From positions 158,261 to 222,260 of the forward strand of contig NZ_KI519501.1 of the NCBI RefSeq assembly GCF_000482805.1: a stretch of DNA of 64,000 nucleotides, in the 5' to 3' direction. The DNA is from Deinococcus murrayi DSM 11303 (GTDB taxonomy: Bacteria > Deinococcota > Deinococci > Deinococcales > Deinococcaceae). Of this stretch, positions 1 to 17,336 are shown piece after piece. Made by a program: the position numbers and the translations under genes. The stretch's first letter is position 1. Each line of letters begins with the position of its first letter. The notes beneath the pieces were generated by a model. It searched no databases, had not been told where the DNA came from, and worked only from the letters and a program-made list of their open reading frames with translations.

Positions 1-937
1 CCGCCCGCTGACGCTCCTCGGCGGTGAAGCTCGCCACATCCCGGAAACCCAGGCCCAGGGTGGGCGTCTTGACCTCGCCGCCGCGCTGAAGCTGCGGAAG
101 CAGGCGGCGCACGGTGTCCACCGGAATCGCAAAGCCCACGCCCGCGCTTTGGCCGACGCCCCCGGTCAGAATCTGGGTGTTCACCCCGATGACCTGACCC
201 GCAGAGTCCAGCAGCGGCCCCCCGGAGTTGCCGGGATTGATGGCCGCGTCCGTCTGAATGACGTTTTGCGCGACCCCCTTGGCCCCCACCGGAACGGTGC
301 GCTCCAGGCTGGAGATGATGCCCTCCGAGACGCTGAACTGAAGCCCGAAGGGGGCACCGAGGGCGATGGCCTTGAGGCCCACCTCCAGCCCGTCCATCTG
401 CCCCAGCGGGATGGGCTGGATGGCCCCGGCGGGCAGGCCCTCGGCGCGAATGAGGGCGAGGTCAAAGTCGGGCGCGCGGCCCACCACCTTCGCCCGGTAG
501 GACTCCCGGCGACCATGCAGCCGAATGGTGATTTCGTCGGCTCCCTCCACGACGTGGTTGTTCGTCAGGATGTCGCCCTGCGCGTTTACAAAAAAGCCGC
601 TGCCCGCGCTCTGCTGCGGCCCCTGCTGGGGCAGCTCAAAGCCGAAGCGCTCCTGCAAGTCGCGCCGCAGTTGCGCCTGCGGGCTGGTATCACCGCCCCG
701 GTCGGTGACCTCGATATAGACCACGCCGTCTTGCCGGGCCTTGACGACTTCCACGGTGTTCAGCTCGGACTGGGTGCGGGCGGCCTGGGCGGCGGGGGTG
801 CCGGAGGTCGCCGGGGCCGAGGGGACGGGCACGCTGCGGGTGACCTGAGCGCTGGTGCGTTCAGAGAGTTCAAAGCCCACAAACGTGCCGAGGGCCAGGG
901 TGCCCGTCAGAGCCAGCAGCGAGAGGTTCTTCTTCAT
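1..937 (-). CDS. HtrA/DegP-family trypsin-like serine protease, truncated at the left edge
   Basis: The gene runs off the left end of the window, so its C-terminus is missing. The protein starts MKKNLSLLALTG, with a basic and then hydrophobic N-terminus that acts as a signal peptide or membrane anchor. A chymotrypsin-fold protease follows, with the catalytic triad visible: His in TNNHVVEG (about residue 128), Asp in DFDLALIR (about 158) and Ser in NPGNSGGPLL (about 239). The visible end, GEVKTPTLGLGF, is where a PDZ domain normally begins. HtrA proteases degrade or refold damaged envelope proteins, so I infer a periplasmic location. CAGACT lies 6 nt upstream of the ATG, so the mRNA may be leaderless. 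The family is certain; the paralogue is not. Confidence 0.9.
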   Translation of the reverse strand, partial: MKKNLSLLALTGTLALGTFVGFELSERTSAQVTRSVPVPSAPATSGTPAAQAARTQSELNTVEVVKARQDGVVYIEVTDRGGDTSPQAQLRRDLQERFGFELPQQGPQQSAGSGFFVNAQGDILTNNHVVEGADEITIRLHGRRESYRAKVVGRAPDFDLALIRAEGLPAGAIQPIPLGQMDGLEVGLKAIALGAPFGLQFSVSEGIISSLERTVPVGAKGVAQNVIQTDAAINPGNSGGPLLDSAGQVIGVNTQILTGGVGQSAGVGFAIPVDTVRRLLPQLQRGGEVKTPTLGLGFRDVASFTAEERQRA

Positions 938-1013
938 GGGGCGAGTCTGCCCCAGGGCGGTTATGCGGCGGTTAAAGGGGCGCGGGGAGGCTGTTATGGG
1001 TGAACGGCCCAGC

Positions 1014-2675
<1,662 letters not shown>

Positions 2676-2754
2676 CTGGGTACCTCCTGCAAAGGAAAAA
2701 CACCCGGCGTGCGGGGAAGCGCGGCGGGTGTTCGGAGGGGAAGCGGCAGGGGGG

Positions 2755-3152
<398 letters not shown>

Positions 3153-3243
3153 AAAATCAGCATGGGCCACATTCTATACCATGCTGGCCCCCCATGGGCC
3201 GAGTGTGAAGCTCCCCCGCCTGCGGGCGAGTAAAGTAGCGCCG

Positions 3244-3849
3244 ATGAAGCTTCGCGGCACGCTGGGCGGCATAAACCTCCTTCTCGAACCGGGCGACACG
3301 GCCAGCAGTGTGGCGCAGGCCCTCTCGCCCCGTGCCGAGCTGCTTGCCGCCCACGTCACCCTGGAGGTAGCGGGCGACGCCGACCCCGCCGCCCTCGAAG
3401 CCGCGCTTGCCGCGATTCGGGAGGCGGGGGGCACGCCAGGCCGGGTCCGCGCCCCCCGCGTGACCGTGACCGCCCCCACTGCCGAGGGCGAGGAAGGCAG
3501 CGCCCGCACGGTCATCCTACCCCACGGCGTTCGCGCGGGCTTCCGCGGCGAGTACCGGGGCAGCGTGGTCATCCTGGGCGACGTGAATCCAGGCGCCGAA
3601 ATCGTCGCGGGCGGCGACGTCATCGTGATGGGGGCGCTGCGCGGGGTGGTCCATGCCGGATACGGCGGCAAGGCGGACGCCATCGTCTGGGCGCGGCCCA
3701 TCGCCTCGGCGCAGATTCGCATCGGGGACGCCGTGGCCCGCGCCCCGGAAGGCGGCGGCCTGGGCAACATGAAGCGGCTGGAGGGCAACGAGGGGGCCGA
3801 ACTCGCCCGCTTGCAGGGCGGCACCATCGTGATTGAGGCTCACCGCTAG
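3244..3849 (+). CDS. minC: Septum site-determining protein MinC
   Basis: A 201-residue protein that inhibits FtsZ polymerisation away from midcell. The C-terminal half carries the MinC beta-helix signature: GSVVILGDVNPGAEIVAGGD, then VIVMGALRGVVHAGYGG and the closing RLQGGTIVIE. This surface binds MinD and the FtsZ tail. The N-terminal 90 residues are the weakly conserved FtsZ-binding domain. minD and minE are not adjacent in this window. TAAAGT lies 7 nt before the ATG and no Shine-Dalgarno is visible, so the mRNA is probably leaderless. The gene is monocistronic by position, flanked by a divergent gene and a 78-bp gap. Confidence 0.9.
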   Translation: MKLRGTLGGINLLLEPGDTASSVAQALSPRAELLAAHVTLEVAGDADPAALEAALAAIREAGGTPGRVRAPRVTVTAPTAEGEEGSARTVILPHGVRAGFRGEYRGSVVILGDVNPGAEIVAGGDVIVMGALRGVVHAGYGGKADAIVWARPIASAQIRIGDAVARAPEGGGLGNMKRLEGNEGAELARLQGGTIVIEAHR

Positions 3850-3927
3850 GGGCTGGGGCGGCCCTTCCTCACCGCCCTGAGTAGACACGCGGCGTCCGCA
3901 GCCTGCACACGCACTACCCTGGGCGAC

Positions 3928-5541
<1,614 letters not shown>

Positions 5542-5583
5542 GCGGAGTCCCCCGGAAGCCCGCGCCCGGTCTATCCTCCGGGC

Positions 5584-5952
5584 ATGGGCTTTTTGATTCG
5601 GCTGCTGGTCAACGCGCTGGCGCTGTACCTCGTGACACGGGTGTACGGCGGGGTCAGGTTCGCGCCGGGGGCGGACGGGGTGAGCATCCTGCTCGCCGCG
5701 CTCGTGCTCGGCATCGTGAATGCCCTGATTCGCCCGGTGCTGCTGCTGCTCAGCCTGCCGGTCAACGTGCTGACGCTGGGCCTCTTTACCCTGGTGGTGA
5801 ACGGGGTGGTGCTGTGGCTGGTGGCGAGCGTGACGGCGCTGGACGTGGCGGGCTTCGGGGCGGCGGTTGTGGGGGCGCTGGTGCTCGCGGTGATTTCCTG
5901 GCTGCTGGACGCTGTGGTCCGTGCCCTGGGCCTCGACGGGAGACGGGGTTGA
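5584..5952 (+). CDS. Small four-TM membrane protein, phage-holin-superfamily-IV-like (DUF360/PF04020 type)
   Basis: A 122-residue, almost wholly hydrophobic protein with four predicted membrane helices (about residues 3-22, 35-55, 60-80 and 90-112). The motif VNALIRPVLLLLSLPVNVLTLGLFTLVVNG is characteristic of the PF04020 family of small bacterial membrane proteins. That family was named for similarity to a mycobacteriophage holin, but nothing here suggests lysis, and the function is unknown. Its TGA overlaps the TTG start of panC (TTGA at 5949-5952), so translation of the two is probably coupled. TATCCT lies about 7 nt before the ATG, suggesting a leaderless transcript. Confidence 0.8.
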   Translation: MGFLIRLLVNALALYLVTRVYGGVRFAPGADGVSILLAALVLGIVNALIRPVLLLLSLPVNVLTLGLFTLVVNGVVLWLVASVTALDVAGFGAAVVGALVLAVISWLLDAVVRALGLDGRRG

Positions 5953-6808
5953 CCCCCCAGCTCGTGCGCGACCCTGCCGGGGTGCGGCCCGCGCTCGCCG
6001 GGCGGGGCCGGGTGGGGTTCGTGCCCACGATGGGGTACCTGCACGGGGGGCACGCCGAACTCATCCGCCGCGCCCGCGCCGAGTGCGACGTGGTGGCGGT
6101 CAGCGTGTTTGTCAATCCGACCCAGTTCGGGCCAAACGAGGACCTCTCGCGCTACCCCCGCGACCTGGAGCGTGACCTCGCGCTCGCGGGGGGGGCGGGG
6201 GCCGACCTGCTCTTTCACCCAGACGCGGGAGTGATGTACCCCCCCGGCCACGCGACCACCGTGCGGGTGGGGGGCGTGGCGGAGGTGCTGGAGGGCGAGT
6301 CGCGGCCCGGCCACTTTGAGGGGGTAGCGACGGTGGTCCTCAAGCTGCTGAACCTCGTGGGGCCAGAGCGGGCCTATTTCGGGGAAAAGGACTGGCAACA
6401 GCTCGCGGTGGTGCGGCGCATGGTGCGTGACCTCGCGGTGCCCGTCGAGATTGTCGGGGTGCCCACCGTGCGCGAGGCGTCGGGGCTGGCCCTGAGCAGC
6501 CGCAACAGCTACCTCACCCCCCCAGAGCGGGCGCGGGCGGCAGTGCTGTACCGGGCGCTGCGGGCGGTGCAGGCGGCGGCAGCGGCGGGCGAGCGGGATA
6601 CGGCGGCGCTGCGGCGGGCGGGCCTTGCGGTGCTGGCCCAGGAACCGGACCTCACCCTCGACTACCTCGCGGTGGTGGACGGTGACATGCGCGAAAGACC
6701 CCGCGTGGAGAATGACCCCATGACCCGCGTGCTCGTGGCCGCCCGGCTGTTTGGCGTCCGGCTGATTGACAATCTGCCCCTCTTTGCCGCTGCGGAGGCG
6801 GCCCCCGG

Positions 6809-6815
<7 letters not shown>
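5949..6815 (+). CDS. panC: Pantoate--beta-alanine ligase (pantothenate synthetase)
   Basis: A 288-residue enzyme that joins pantoate and beta-alanine at the cost of ATP to give pantothenate, the CoA precursor. Visible motifs are VGFVPTMGYLHGGHAELI (HIGH-like ATP site, about residues 18-35), VSVFVNPTQFGPNEDLSRYPR, YFGEKDWQQL and the C-terminal SGLALSSRNSYL (KMSKS-like). The start is TTG at 5949, which overlaps the preceding stop and has GGGAG about 6 nt upstream. A GTG at 5964 is an alternative. The 3' end overlaps pilT by 7 nt. Another CoA gene, coaE, lies far away at 58558, so the pathway is not clustered here. Confidence 0.93.
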
Positions 6816-7888
<1,073 letters not shown>

Positions 7889-7910
7889 GGTCGCCTGGGG
7901 CACCTGCCCG

Positions 7911-7929
7911 CGGGGAGGGGGCCTCCCCG
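7911..7929. terminator. Stem-loop after pilT
   Basis: CGGGGAGG at 7911-7918 pairs with CCTCCCCG at 7922-7929. It lies just beyond the pilT stop and before the greA promoter. There is no U-run, so its role as a terminator is tentative. Confidence 0.4.
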
Positions 7930-7985
7930 GCGAGGGTCGGCGGCGTCTCCCCACTCCCCCGCCGCTTTTCCTATACTGGGCCGCT

Positions 7986-8456
7986 ATGACGAAAGAGCGC
8001 ATCACCATGACCCAGCGCGGCTACGACAAGCTGCGTGAGACGCTGGAGTTCTTGAAGACCACCCGGCGCGAGCAGATTAGCGAGTACATGGGGTCGGCCA
8101 TTGCGGACGGCGACCTGCGCGAGAGCGCTGCCTACGACGAGGCCCGCATGCAGCAAAGCGAGAACGAGGCCCGCATCCTGGAGATTGAAGACCAGCTCGA
8201 ACGCGCCCTCATTGTGGCCGAGGACTCTTCCGGCGGCATCGGCCTTGGCGCCCGCGTGCGGGTGCGCGACGAAAGGGGCCAAGAGCGGGAGTTTGAACTG
8301 GTGGGCACCTACGAGGTCGACGTCCTCAAGGGCAAGATTAGCGACGCCAGCCCCATCGGTCAGGCCCTGCTGGGCCGCCGCGAGGGGGACGTGGTGCCCG
8401 TGCCGCTGCCCAAGGGAACGGTCCAGTTCGAGGTTCTGGAAGTCACGTACCGCTGA
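7986..8456 (+). CDS. greA: Transcription elongation factor GreA
   Basis: A 156-residue protein, the usual GreA length. The N-terminal coiled coil (1-75) carries ITMTQRGYDKLRETLEFLK and the acidic tip region IADGDLRESAAYDEARMQQ, which enters the RNA polymerase secondary channel and triggers cleavage of backtracked RNA. The C-terminal FKBP-like domain includes PIGQALLGRREGDVVPVPLP and the closing FEVLEVTYR. A clear TATACT at about 7972 lies 8 nt before the ATG with no Shine-Dalgarno, a textbook leaderless arrangement. Monocistronic. Confidence 0.95.
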   Translation: MTKERITMTQRGYDKLRETLEFLKTTRREQISEYMGSAIADGDLRESAAYDEARMQQSENEARILEIEDQLERALIVAEDSSGGIGLGARVRVRDERGQEREFELVGTYEVDVLKGKISDASPIGQALLGRREGDVVPVPLPKGTVQFEVLEVTYR

Positions 8457-8562
8457 GCGGGGCGCGGCTCCGCTCCCAGAACCCGGTTGCTTGGCGGCGC
8501 TCTTCCCCTGCTCCGCTGAAGGCCGAGCACCCCATAGGGTGGGGCGGAATGGGATGAATGGG

Positions 8563-8598
8563 TACAATGCGGCCCACGGCGCTGGAAGTGCTTCCAGC
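8563..8598 (+). promoter_or_regulatory. Probable malQ promoter and repressor operator
   Basis: TACAAT at 8563-8568 looks like a -10 box. From 8581 to 8598 there is a perfect 18-bp inverted repeat, GCTGGAAGTGCTTCCAGC (two 8-bp arms, TG centre), at about +6 to +23 of the predicted transcript. This is where a repressor would block transcription of malQ. The layout resembles LacI/GalR-family sites, although the centre is TG rather than their usual CG. It could also form an RNA hairpin, but there is no U-run. Confidence 0.5.
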
Positions 8599-8639
8599 TT
8601 GTTCCTTTCCCCGCCCCACCCCCTTTTGGAGGCTTATCC

Positions 8640-10166
8640 ATGACTCTGCAACGTTCCAGCGGCGTGCTGCTGCACCCCACCAGCCTGCCCGGACCCTACG
8701 GCATCGGCGAACTGGGGACGGCGGCCCGCGCCTTTATCGACTGGCTGGTGGCCGCTGGGCAGCGGGCCTGGCAGGTGCTGCCCCTCGGCCCCACCGGGTA
8801 CGGCGACAGCCCGTATCAGGCGTTTAGCGCCTTTGCCGGAAATCCCTATCTCATCGACCTCGCGGTCCTGCGCGAAGAAGGGCTGCTCGCGGAGGCCGAC
8901 TTCGCGGACCAGCCGAACTTCCGTGCCGAGCGGGTGGATTTTGGCCTTCAGTACGTGTGGCGCAACCGAATGCTGGGCCGCGCCTACGCCCGTTTCGCCG
9001 CAGGAGAAGTGCCGGGGTTGCGGGCCGAGTTCGCTACCTTCCAGCAGCAGGAGGCGGGGTGGCTGTCCGACTACGCCCTCTTCATGGCCCTCAAGGACGA
9101 GCACGGCGGCGCTCCCTGGAACGAGTGGGCACCCGAACTGCGGGACCGCGAGGCGGGGGCGCTGGCGACGGCCCAGGAGCGGCTGGCCGCCGAGACCGAG
9201 CGGGTAGCCTTTGGGCAGTTCCTGTTTTTCCGGCAGTGGGGGGCGCTGCGCGAGTACGCCCGCGAACGGGGCGTGCAGATTATCGGGGACATTCCGATTT
9301 TTGTGGCCCTCGACTCCAGCGACGCCTGGGCCGAGCGCGAGGTCTTCAAGTTTGACGACCGCGGTCAGCCCACGGTCGTTGCGGGCGTGCCGCCGGATTA
9401 CTTCTCGGAGACGGGGCAACTGTGGGGCAATCCGCTCTACCGCTGGGACGTGATGGCAGAAGACGGGTACGCCTGGTGGATTCGCCGCTTTCAGGGCAGC
9501 CTGCGGCTTTACGACCTCATCCGCATCGACCACTTCCGGGGCTTTGCGGCCTCGTGGGAGATTCCTTTTCCAGCACAGACGGCGATTCACGGCGCGTGGG
9601 TCCCGGCGCGGGGCCGCGAGATGCTGGAAGCAGTGCGGGGGGCGCTGGGCGGACTCCCGGTCATCGCGGAAGACCTGGGCGTGATTACGCCCGACGTCGA
9701 AGCTCTGCGCGACGACCTCGGCTTGCCGGGGATGGCGGTCTTGCAGTTCGCTTTTGGGGGCGGCGACTTCTCAGTGAATGACTTCCTGCCGCACAACCTG
9801 CGCGAAAATCAGGTCGTCTACACTGGCACCCACGACAACGACACCTCGCGGGGCTGGTGGGGGTCAGCCTCCGAGCAGGAGCGGCACAACTTCCGGGTGT
9901 ACACCCACTCGGACCCCCGCGAGGACACCTTCGCCTGGCAGCTCACCGAGCTGGCTTTTGGCAGCCGCGCCAACCTCGCCGTGGTGCCCCTTCAGGACCT
10001 GCTGAACCTGGGCACCGAGGCCCGCATGAACCTGCCGGGCACGACCGGGCCGCACAACTGGACGTGGCGTTTCCGGGAAGGCGACCTCACGCCCGACCTC
10101 GCCGCGCGGGTGCGCGAGCTGACGGAACGGACGGGGCGGCGCGGGGAGCTAGGGAGTGGTCAGTAG
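8640..10166 (+). CDS. malQ: 4-alpha-glucanotransferase (amylomaltase)
   Basis: A 508-residue GH77 enzyme that transfers maltosyl units between maltodextrins in the cytoplasm and releases glucose. Signatures are RSSGVLLHPTSLPGPYGIG at the N-terminus, YQAFSAFAGNPYLIDL, the nucleophile Asp in LIRIDHFRGF, the acid/base Glu in VIAEDLGVITPDV and the third acid in YTGTHDNDTSRGW. Its length matches the Thermus amylomaltase. GGAGG lies about 9 nt upstream of the ATG, so unlike many neighbours it has a leader. The palindrome in that leader suggests control by a repressor. The last codons (GELGSGQ) read into the intergenic repeat at 10152, so the native C-terminus may have been altered by that element. 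Confidence 0.95.
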   Translation: MTLQRSSGVLLHPTSLPGPYGIGELGTAARAFIDWLVAAGQRAWQVLPLGPTGYGDSPYQAFSAFAGNPYLIDLAVLREEGLLAEADFADQPNFRAERVDFGLQYVWRNRMLGRAYARFAAGEVPGLRAEFATFQQQEAGWLSDYALFMALKDEHGGAPWNEWAPELRDREAGALATAQERLAAETERVAFGQFLFFRQWGALREYARERGVQIIGDIPIFVALDSSDAWAEREVFKFDDRGQPTVVAGVPPDYFSETGQLWGNPLYRWDVMAEDGYAWWIRRFQGSLRLYDLIRIDHFRGFAASWEIPFPAQTAIHGAWVPARGREMLEAVRGALGGLPVIAEDLGVITPDVEALRDDLGLPGMAVLQFAFGGGDFSVNDFLPHNLRENQVVYTGTHDNDTSRGWWGSASEQERHNFRVYTHSDPREDTFAWQLTELAFGSRANLAVVPLQDLLNLGTEARMNLPGTTGPHNWTWRFREGDLTPDLAARVRELTERTGRRGELGSGQ

Positions 10167-10266
10167 TCAGTGGGCAGTGGAGAGGGGCGCGTAAAGAAGG
10201 GGAAGAGGGGGCTTGGGCTGAGGCCTAAGCCCCCTTGCCTACTCCCCACTCCCCACAACCCACTAC
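10152..10266. repeat. Intergenic palindromic element, AGTGGG-word family
   Basis: The left arm is made of AGTGG/GTCAGT words and the right arm of ACTCCCCACTCCCC words. An inner hairpin, GGGGGCTTGGGCT / AGGCCTAAGCCCCC, lies at about 10207-10234. The element begins inside the end of malQ and stops at the promoter of the next gene. A second member with the same word usage is at 41632. Confidence 0.6.
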
Positions 10267-10276
10267 CCTATGCCCC

Positions 10277-10846
10277 ATGAAGCTCTACACCAAGACGGGC
10301 GACGGCGGTTCTACCGGGCTGTACGGGGCCGACCGGGTCAGCAAGGCGCACGTGCGGGTCGAGGCCTACGGCACGGTGGACGAACTCAACTCGGCGGTGG
10401 GACTGGCGCGGGCGCTGGGGGTAGGGTCGCCGGGGCCAGAGACGCTGGACCCGGACCTGGAGTACCTCCAAAACGCGCTCTTTGACCTCGGCGCCGACCT
10501 CGCCACTCGGCAAGAGAGTCCCTACGGGAAGAACCTCAGCCGCATCGACGCGGAGGACGTTGCCTACCTCGAAGCGCTCATCGACCGCTACCAGGAGGGT
10601 GCACCGCCCTTTACGGGCTTCGTGCATCCGGGGGGCACGCCCGTCGCGGCGGCCCTGCACGTGGCCCGCACGGTCGCCCGCCGCGCCGAGCGCGAGGTCA
10701 TCCGCCTGGCGCACGAGGAGACCATCAATGAGCATGTGCAGGTTTACCTCAACCGCGTCTCTGACCTCCTCTTTGTGATGGCTCGCGCCGCGAACCAGGC
10801 CGCTGGGGTGGAGGAACACGCCTGGCTGGTCAAGGGGCGGCGGTAG
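10277..10846 (+). CDS. Cob(I)alamin adenosyltransferase, PduO type
   Basis: A 189-residue protein. KLYTKTGDGGSTGLYGADRV at the N-terminus is the ATP-binding signature of PduO-type ATP:corrinoid adenosyltransferases. GTVDELNSAVGLAR and the C-terminal ARRAEREV, with LNRVSDLLFVMAR, complete the trimeric five-helix fold. It attaches the 5'-deoxyadenosyl group to cob(I)alamin. No corrinoid synthesis gene and no cobalamin riboswitch is seen next to it, so it may serve salvaged B12. TACCCT lies 7 nt before the ATG (leaderless). The start at 10277 is chosen over an upstream in-frame ATG at 10235, which falls inside the repeat. Confidence 0.93.
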   Translation: MKLYTKTGDGGSTGLYGADRVSKAHVRVEAYGTVDELNSAVGLARALGVGSPGPETLDPDLEYLQNALFDLGADLATRQESPYGKNLSRIDAEDVAYLEALIDRYQEGAPPFTGFVHPGGTPVAAALHVARTVARRAEREVIRLAHEETINEHVQVYLNRVSDLLFVMARAANQAAGVEEHAWLVKGRR

Positions 10847-10960
10847 CGGCGACGGCGCTCCGCCGCCCCGCCTTCTGAGCCGCCAACGCTCAAGTTTCTT
10901 AGTCGCTCCTTACTGAACTCTGCCGCGGCGGGGGCCGAGCACGCGCTATACTCGCGTGTC

Positions 10961-13576
<2,616 letters not shown>

Positions 13577-13594
13577 GCCCGCCGCAGCGAGCGT

Positions 13595-13638
13595 GGGGGG
13601 GAAGGAGGAGGCCAAGACTCCCCCTCCTTCTCTTTTTT
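13595..13638 (+). terminator. Intrinsic terminator of secA
   Basis: GAAGGAGG at 13601-13608 pairs with CCTCCTTC at 13623-13630, with extra G/C pairs on either side, and is followed by TCTTTTTT. This is a classic stem plus U-run just after secA. Confidence 0.75.
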
Positions 13639-13729
13639 CCAGTTGTCAGGATTGGAGGTCCAGCGGTGAGAAGATGGCAGGGCCGGGGTGCCCTCTCCCC
13701 CCGAAAGTCCCCCTGCCAGGAGGTTACCC

Positions 13730-14962
13730 TTGACCCGTTCTTCCGTTTCCCGCGCCGCCCTTCAGGTCACCAATCTGCTGCCGACCGCTCTGACCGTGGT
13801 CGCGGTGCTGCTGCTGCTGAGCTTTTTCGGGCGGGTGGCCGCGCCGCTCCTGGCGATTACACTGGCCGTGATTTTGGCGACGGCGCTCAATCCGGCGGTG
13901 CGGGTGCTGGAGCGCTGGTTGCCGCGTGGGGTGGCGACCCTGCTGACGGTGGGGGCGGCCCTGGCGGCCGTGGGAGCCGCCGCGTGGCTGGCCTTGCCCC
14001 CCATTGCCGCGCAGGTCGTGGACCTCGCCCGGTCGCTGCCCACCGACCTGAGCGAGCTGGAGCGCCGCGCCGAGAGCGCCCTAGTCCGCTACCCACAGCT
14101 CGCGCCCCTGCTGCGCGAGGACGTGCTCGCCGAGCTGGGCAACCGGGCCGCTGGCTGGGCCACCGGGGCAGCGGGGTCGGTGCTGGGGCTGGGGCTGAGC
14201 CTGGTGGGGGGCCTCTTTACCGCCCTGCTGACGCTGGTGATGGTGATTTTTGTGCTGAGTCACCCTGCGCCGCTCATCCGGGGGGTGCTGGGGGCGGTGC
14301 CGCCGCGCTTCCGGGTGCAGGCGACGGCGGCCCTGGCGCAGATTCTGGGCGAGATGGGCGCGTGGGGCCGGGCCACCCTGCTCATCATGCTGATGATGGG
14401 CACCGCGACGGCCATCGGGCTGTCCCTGCTGGGGGTCGCCAACCCGCTGGTGTTCGGCCTCATCGCGGCGCTGGGAGAACTCGTGCCCAACATTGGCCCC
14501 ATCGTGGCGGTGATTCCGCCTATCCTCTTTGCCCTCGCCGACGACCCCCAAAAGGCCCTGTATGTAGCGCTCTTTTCGCTGGTGATTCAGCAGATAGAGA
14601 GCTACGTCCTCGCGCCTTTCTTGCTGGGCGGGGCGGCCAAGCTGCATCCGCTCTCGGTGACGGTGGGCGTGCTGCTGTTTGGGAGCGTCTTCGGGCTGGT
14701 GGGGGCTTTTCTGACGGTGCCCTTCCTCATCATCATCCGCGCCGTTTACAACCACTTCTACCTGCGCGAGCGGCCCGACGTGTCCGATGCGGTGGCGCTC
14801 GCCCTGATTGGCGGCCAACTCACCGAGCAGCTCGCGGCGGACCAGGACGCCGCAGCCGAGGCCGAGGAGCGCCGTGAAGCCGAACGTCGCGAGCGGGCCG
14901 AGCGCGGCGACCTCCCACTCGAAGAAGCGCTGGGAGCTTCCAAAGAGCCGCCCCGCTCCTGA
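13730..14962 (+). CDS. AI-2E family / PerM (UPF0118) transporter
   Basis: A 410-residue integral membrane protein with about eight hydrophobic segments. The family signature GLIAALGELVPNIGPIVAVIPP and the following QQIESYVLAPFLLGGAAKLHPL are typical of the PerM/TqsA superfamily, whose members export quorum signals or other small solutes. The substrate is not predictable. The tail (about 355-410) is Ala/Glu/Arg-rich and probably a cytosolic helix. The start is TTG at 13730, chosen because CCAGGAGG lies 6 nt upstream. A GTG at 13688 would add 14 Pro-rich residues and lacks such a site. Confidence 0.85.
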   Translation: MTRSSVSRAALQVTNLLPTALTVVAVLLLLSFFGRVAAPLLAITLAVILATALNPAVRVLERWLPRGVATLLTVGAALAAVGAAAWLALPPIAAQVVDLARSLPTDLSELERRAESALVRYPQLAPLLREDVLAELGNRAAGWATGAAGSVLGLGLSLVGGLFTALLTLVMVIFVLSHPAPLIRGVLGAVPPRFRVQATAALAQILGEMGAWGRATLLIMLMMGTATAIGLSLLGVANPLVFGLIAALGELVPNIGPIVAVIPPILFALADDPQKALYVALFSLVIQQIESYVLAPFLLGGAAKLHPLSVTVGVLLFGSVFGLVGAFLTVPFLIIIRAVYNHFYLRERPDVSDAVALALIGGQLTEQLAADQDAAAEAEERREAERRERAERGDLPLEEALGASKEPPRS

Positions 14963-15137
14963 GGCGGCGAGGGCAGGAGGAGGTGCGGGCCGCCCTGCCT
15001 GCGGAGTACACTACCTCTGTCCAGTTGGCGTCAGCGTTCACCCAGGTTCTAGGCGAACCCCGGTCGCCCGACCCGCTTTCCCGCTCAGGGGGCACATTCA
15101 CGGGCGAGAGCAGGGGCGTAAGGAGAAAGAGCGTCCT

Positions 15138-16421
<1,284 letters not shown>

Positions 16422-16428
16422 CCATTCT

Positions 16429-16486
16429 GAAAGCTGCAGACCCCCATCTTTTCCCCCAGAAAGGCAAGTGGGGGTCTGTCGCTTTC
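16429..16486 (+). terminator. Strong hairpin terminator after the UgpC-type ATPase gene
   Basis: GAAAGCTGCAGACCCCCA at 16429-16446 pairs at 16 of 18 positions with TGGGGGTCTGTCGCTTTC at 16469-16486. It starts 8 nt after the stop codon. It lacks a long U-run but is the strongest stem in this region. Confidence 0.7.
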
Positions 16487-16566
16487 AAATGAGCGGACCA
16501 TGCTCTATCTTCCTGGCGAAGAGGGCGGGGGCTGCGGCCTTCCCGACCGTTTCCGGAGGTTCACCC

Positions 16567-17322
16567 ATGAAACGAGCGTTGCTTACGCTGACGGCCCTAA
16601 CGCTGGTCGCCGCCCCGGCGACGGCCCGCACCTGGGCCGAAATCAAGCAGTCTGGCACCATCAAAATCGCCACCGAGGGAGCTTTTCCGCCCTTTAATAT
16701 GCTGAAGGGTAAACAGCTCACGGGCTTTGAGGTCGAACTCGCCGAGGCCCTGGCCGCTCAGCTCGGCCTCAAGGTGCAGTGGACGACCCAGCCCTTTGAC
16801 AACCTGCTTATCGGCCTCAACCAGGGCCGTTACGACTTTGTGATTGCCAGCCACGGGGTGAATCCGGAGCGGGCGAAGGCGGTGGACTTTACCAACCCGC
16901 ACTACTGCACGGGCGGGGCCATCGTCGCCAGGGTGGGTGGCCCCCTGACCGCCGCCGCCCTGCGGGGCAAGAGCGTGGCCGTGCAGGTCGGCACGACCTA
17001 CTTGGATAACGTCCGCAAGGTGCCCGGCGTGGGCGACGTCAAGACCTACCCCACCGACACCGCCGCCCAAGCTGCGCTGATGGCGGGCCGAGTCGACGCC
17101 TGGGTGGGCGACAAGTTCACCGGGATTGACCTCGTCAAAGCCCAAAAGGGCAAACTCCAACAGGGTGACCTGCTGTTTAACGAGCGGGTGGCGATGGCTG
17201 TGAAAAAGGGCAACAGCTCCCTGCTCAAGGAACTCAATGCCGCGCTTGCCAAGGCGCAGCAAAACGGCACCTACGCCAAACTCAGCCAAAAGTACTTCGG
17301 GCAGGACGTGCGCTGCCGCTAA
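16567..17322 (+). CDS. Amino-acid ABC transporter substrate-binding protein
   Basis: A 251-residue periplasmic binding protein of the SBP_bac_3 family. It has a signal peptide (MKRALLTLTALTLVAAPATA) and then the ligand-binding fold: GTIKIATEGAFPPFNM, LTGFEVELAEALAAQLGL, RYDFVIASHGVNPERAKAVDFTNPHY and GKSVAVQVGTTYL. The family binds polar amino acids. GGAGG lies about 6-8 nt before the ATG. It is the first gene of a unit with the permease at 17455; the matching ATPase is probably the one at 21674. A G/C-rich hairpin follows the stop codon. Confidence 0.9.
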   Translation: MKRALLTLTALTLVAAPATARTWAEIKQSGTIKIATEGAFPPFNMLKGKQLTGFEVELAEALAAQLGLKVQWTTQPFDNLLIGLNQGRYDFVIASHGVNPERAKAVDFTNPHYCTGGAIVARVGGPLTAAALRGKSVAVQVGTTYLDNVRKVPGVGDVKTYPTDTAAQAALMAGRVDAWVGDKFTGIDLVKAQKGKLQQGDLLFNERVAMAVKKGNSSLLKELNAALAKAQQNGTYAKLSQKYFGQDVRCR

Positions 17323-17336
17323 GCCCGGCGCGGCGG

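Noticed and set aside
5584..5952. Prophage holin
   Set aside because: The family name is historical; there are no phage genes nearby and the gene is coupled to panC.
10167..10276. Cobalamin riboswitch before the adenosyltransferase gene
   Set aside because: The gap is filled by the AGTGGG-word palindrome, and the gene seems to have a leaderless start; no B12-box is seen.
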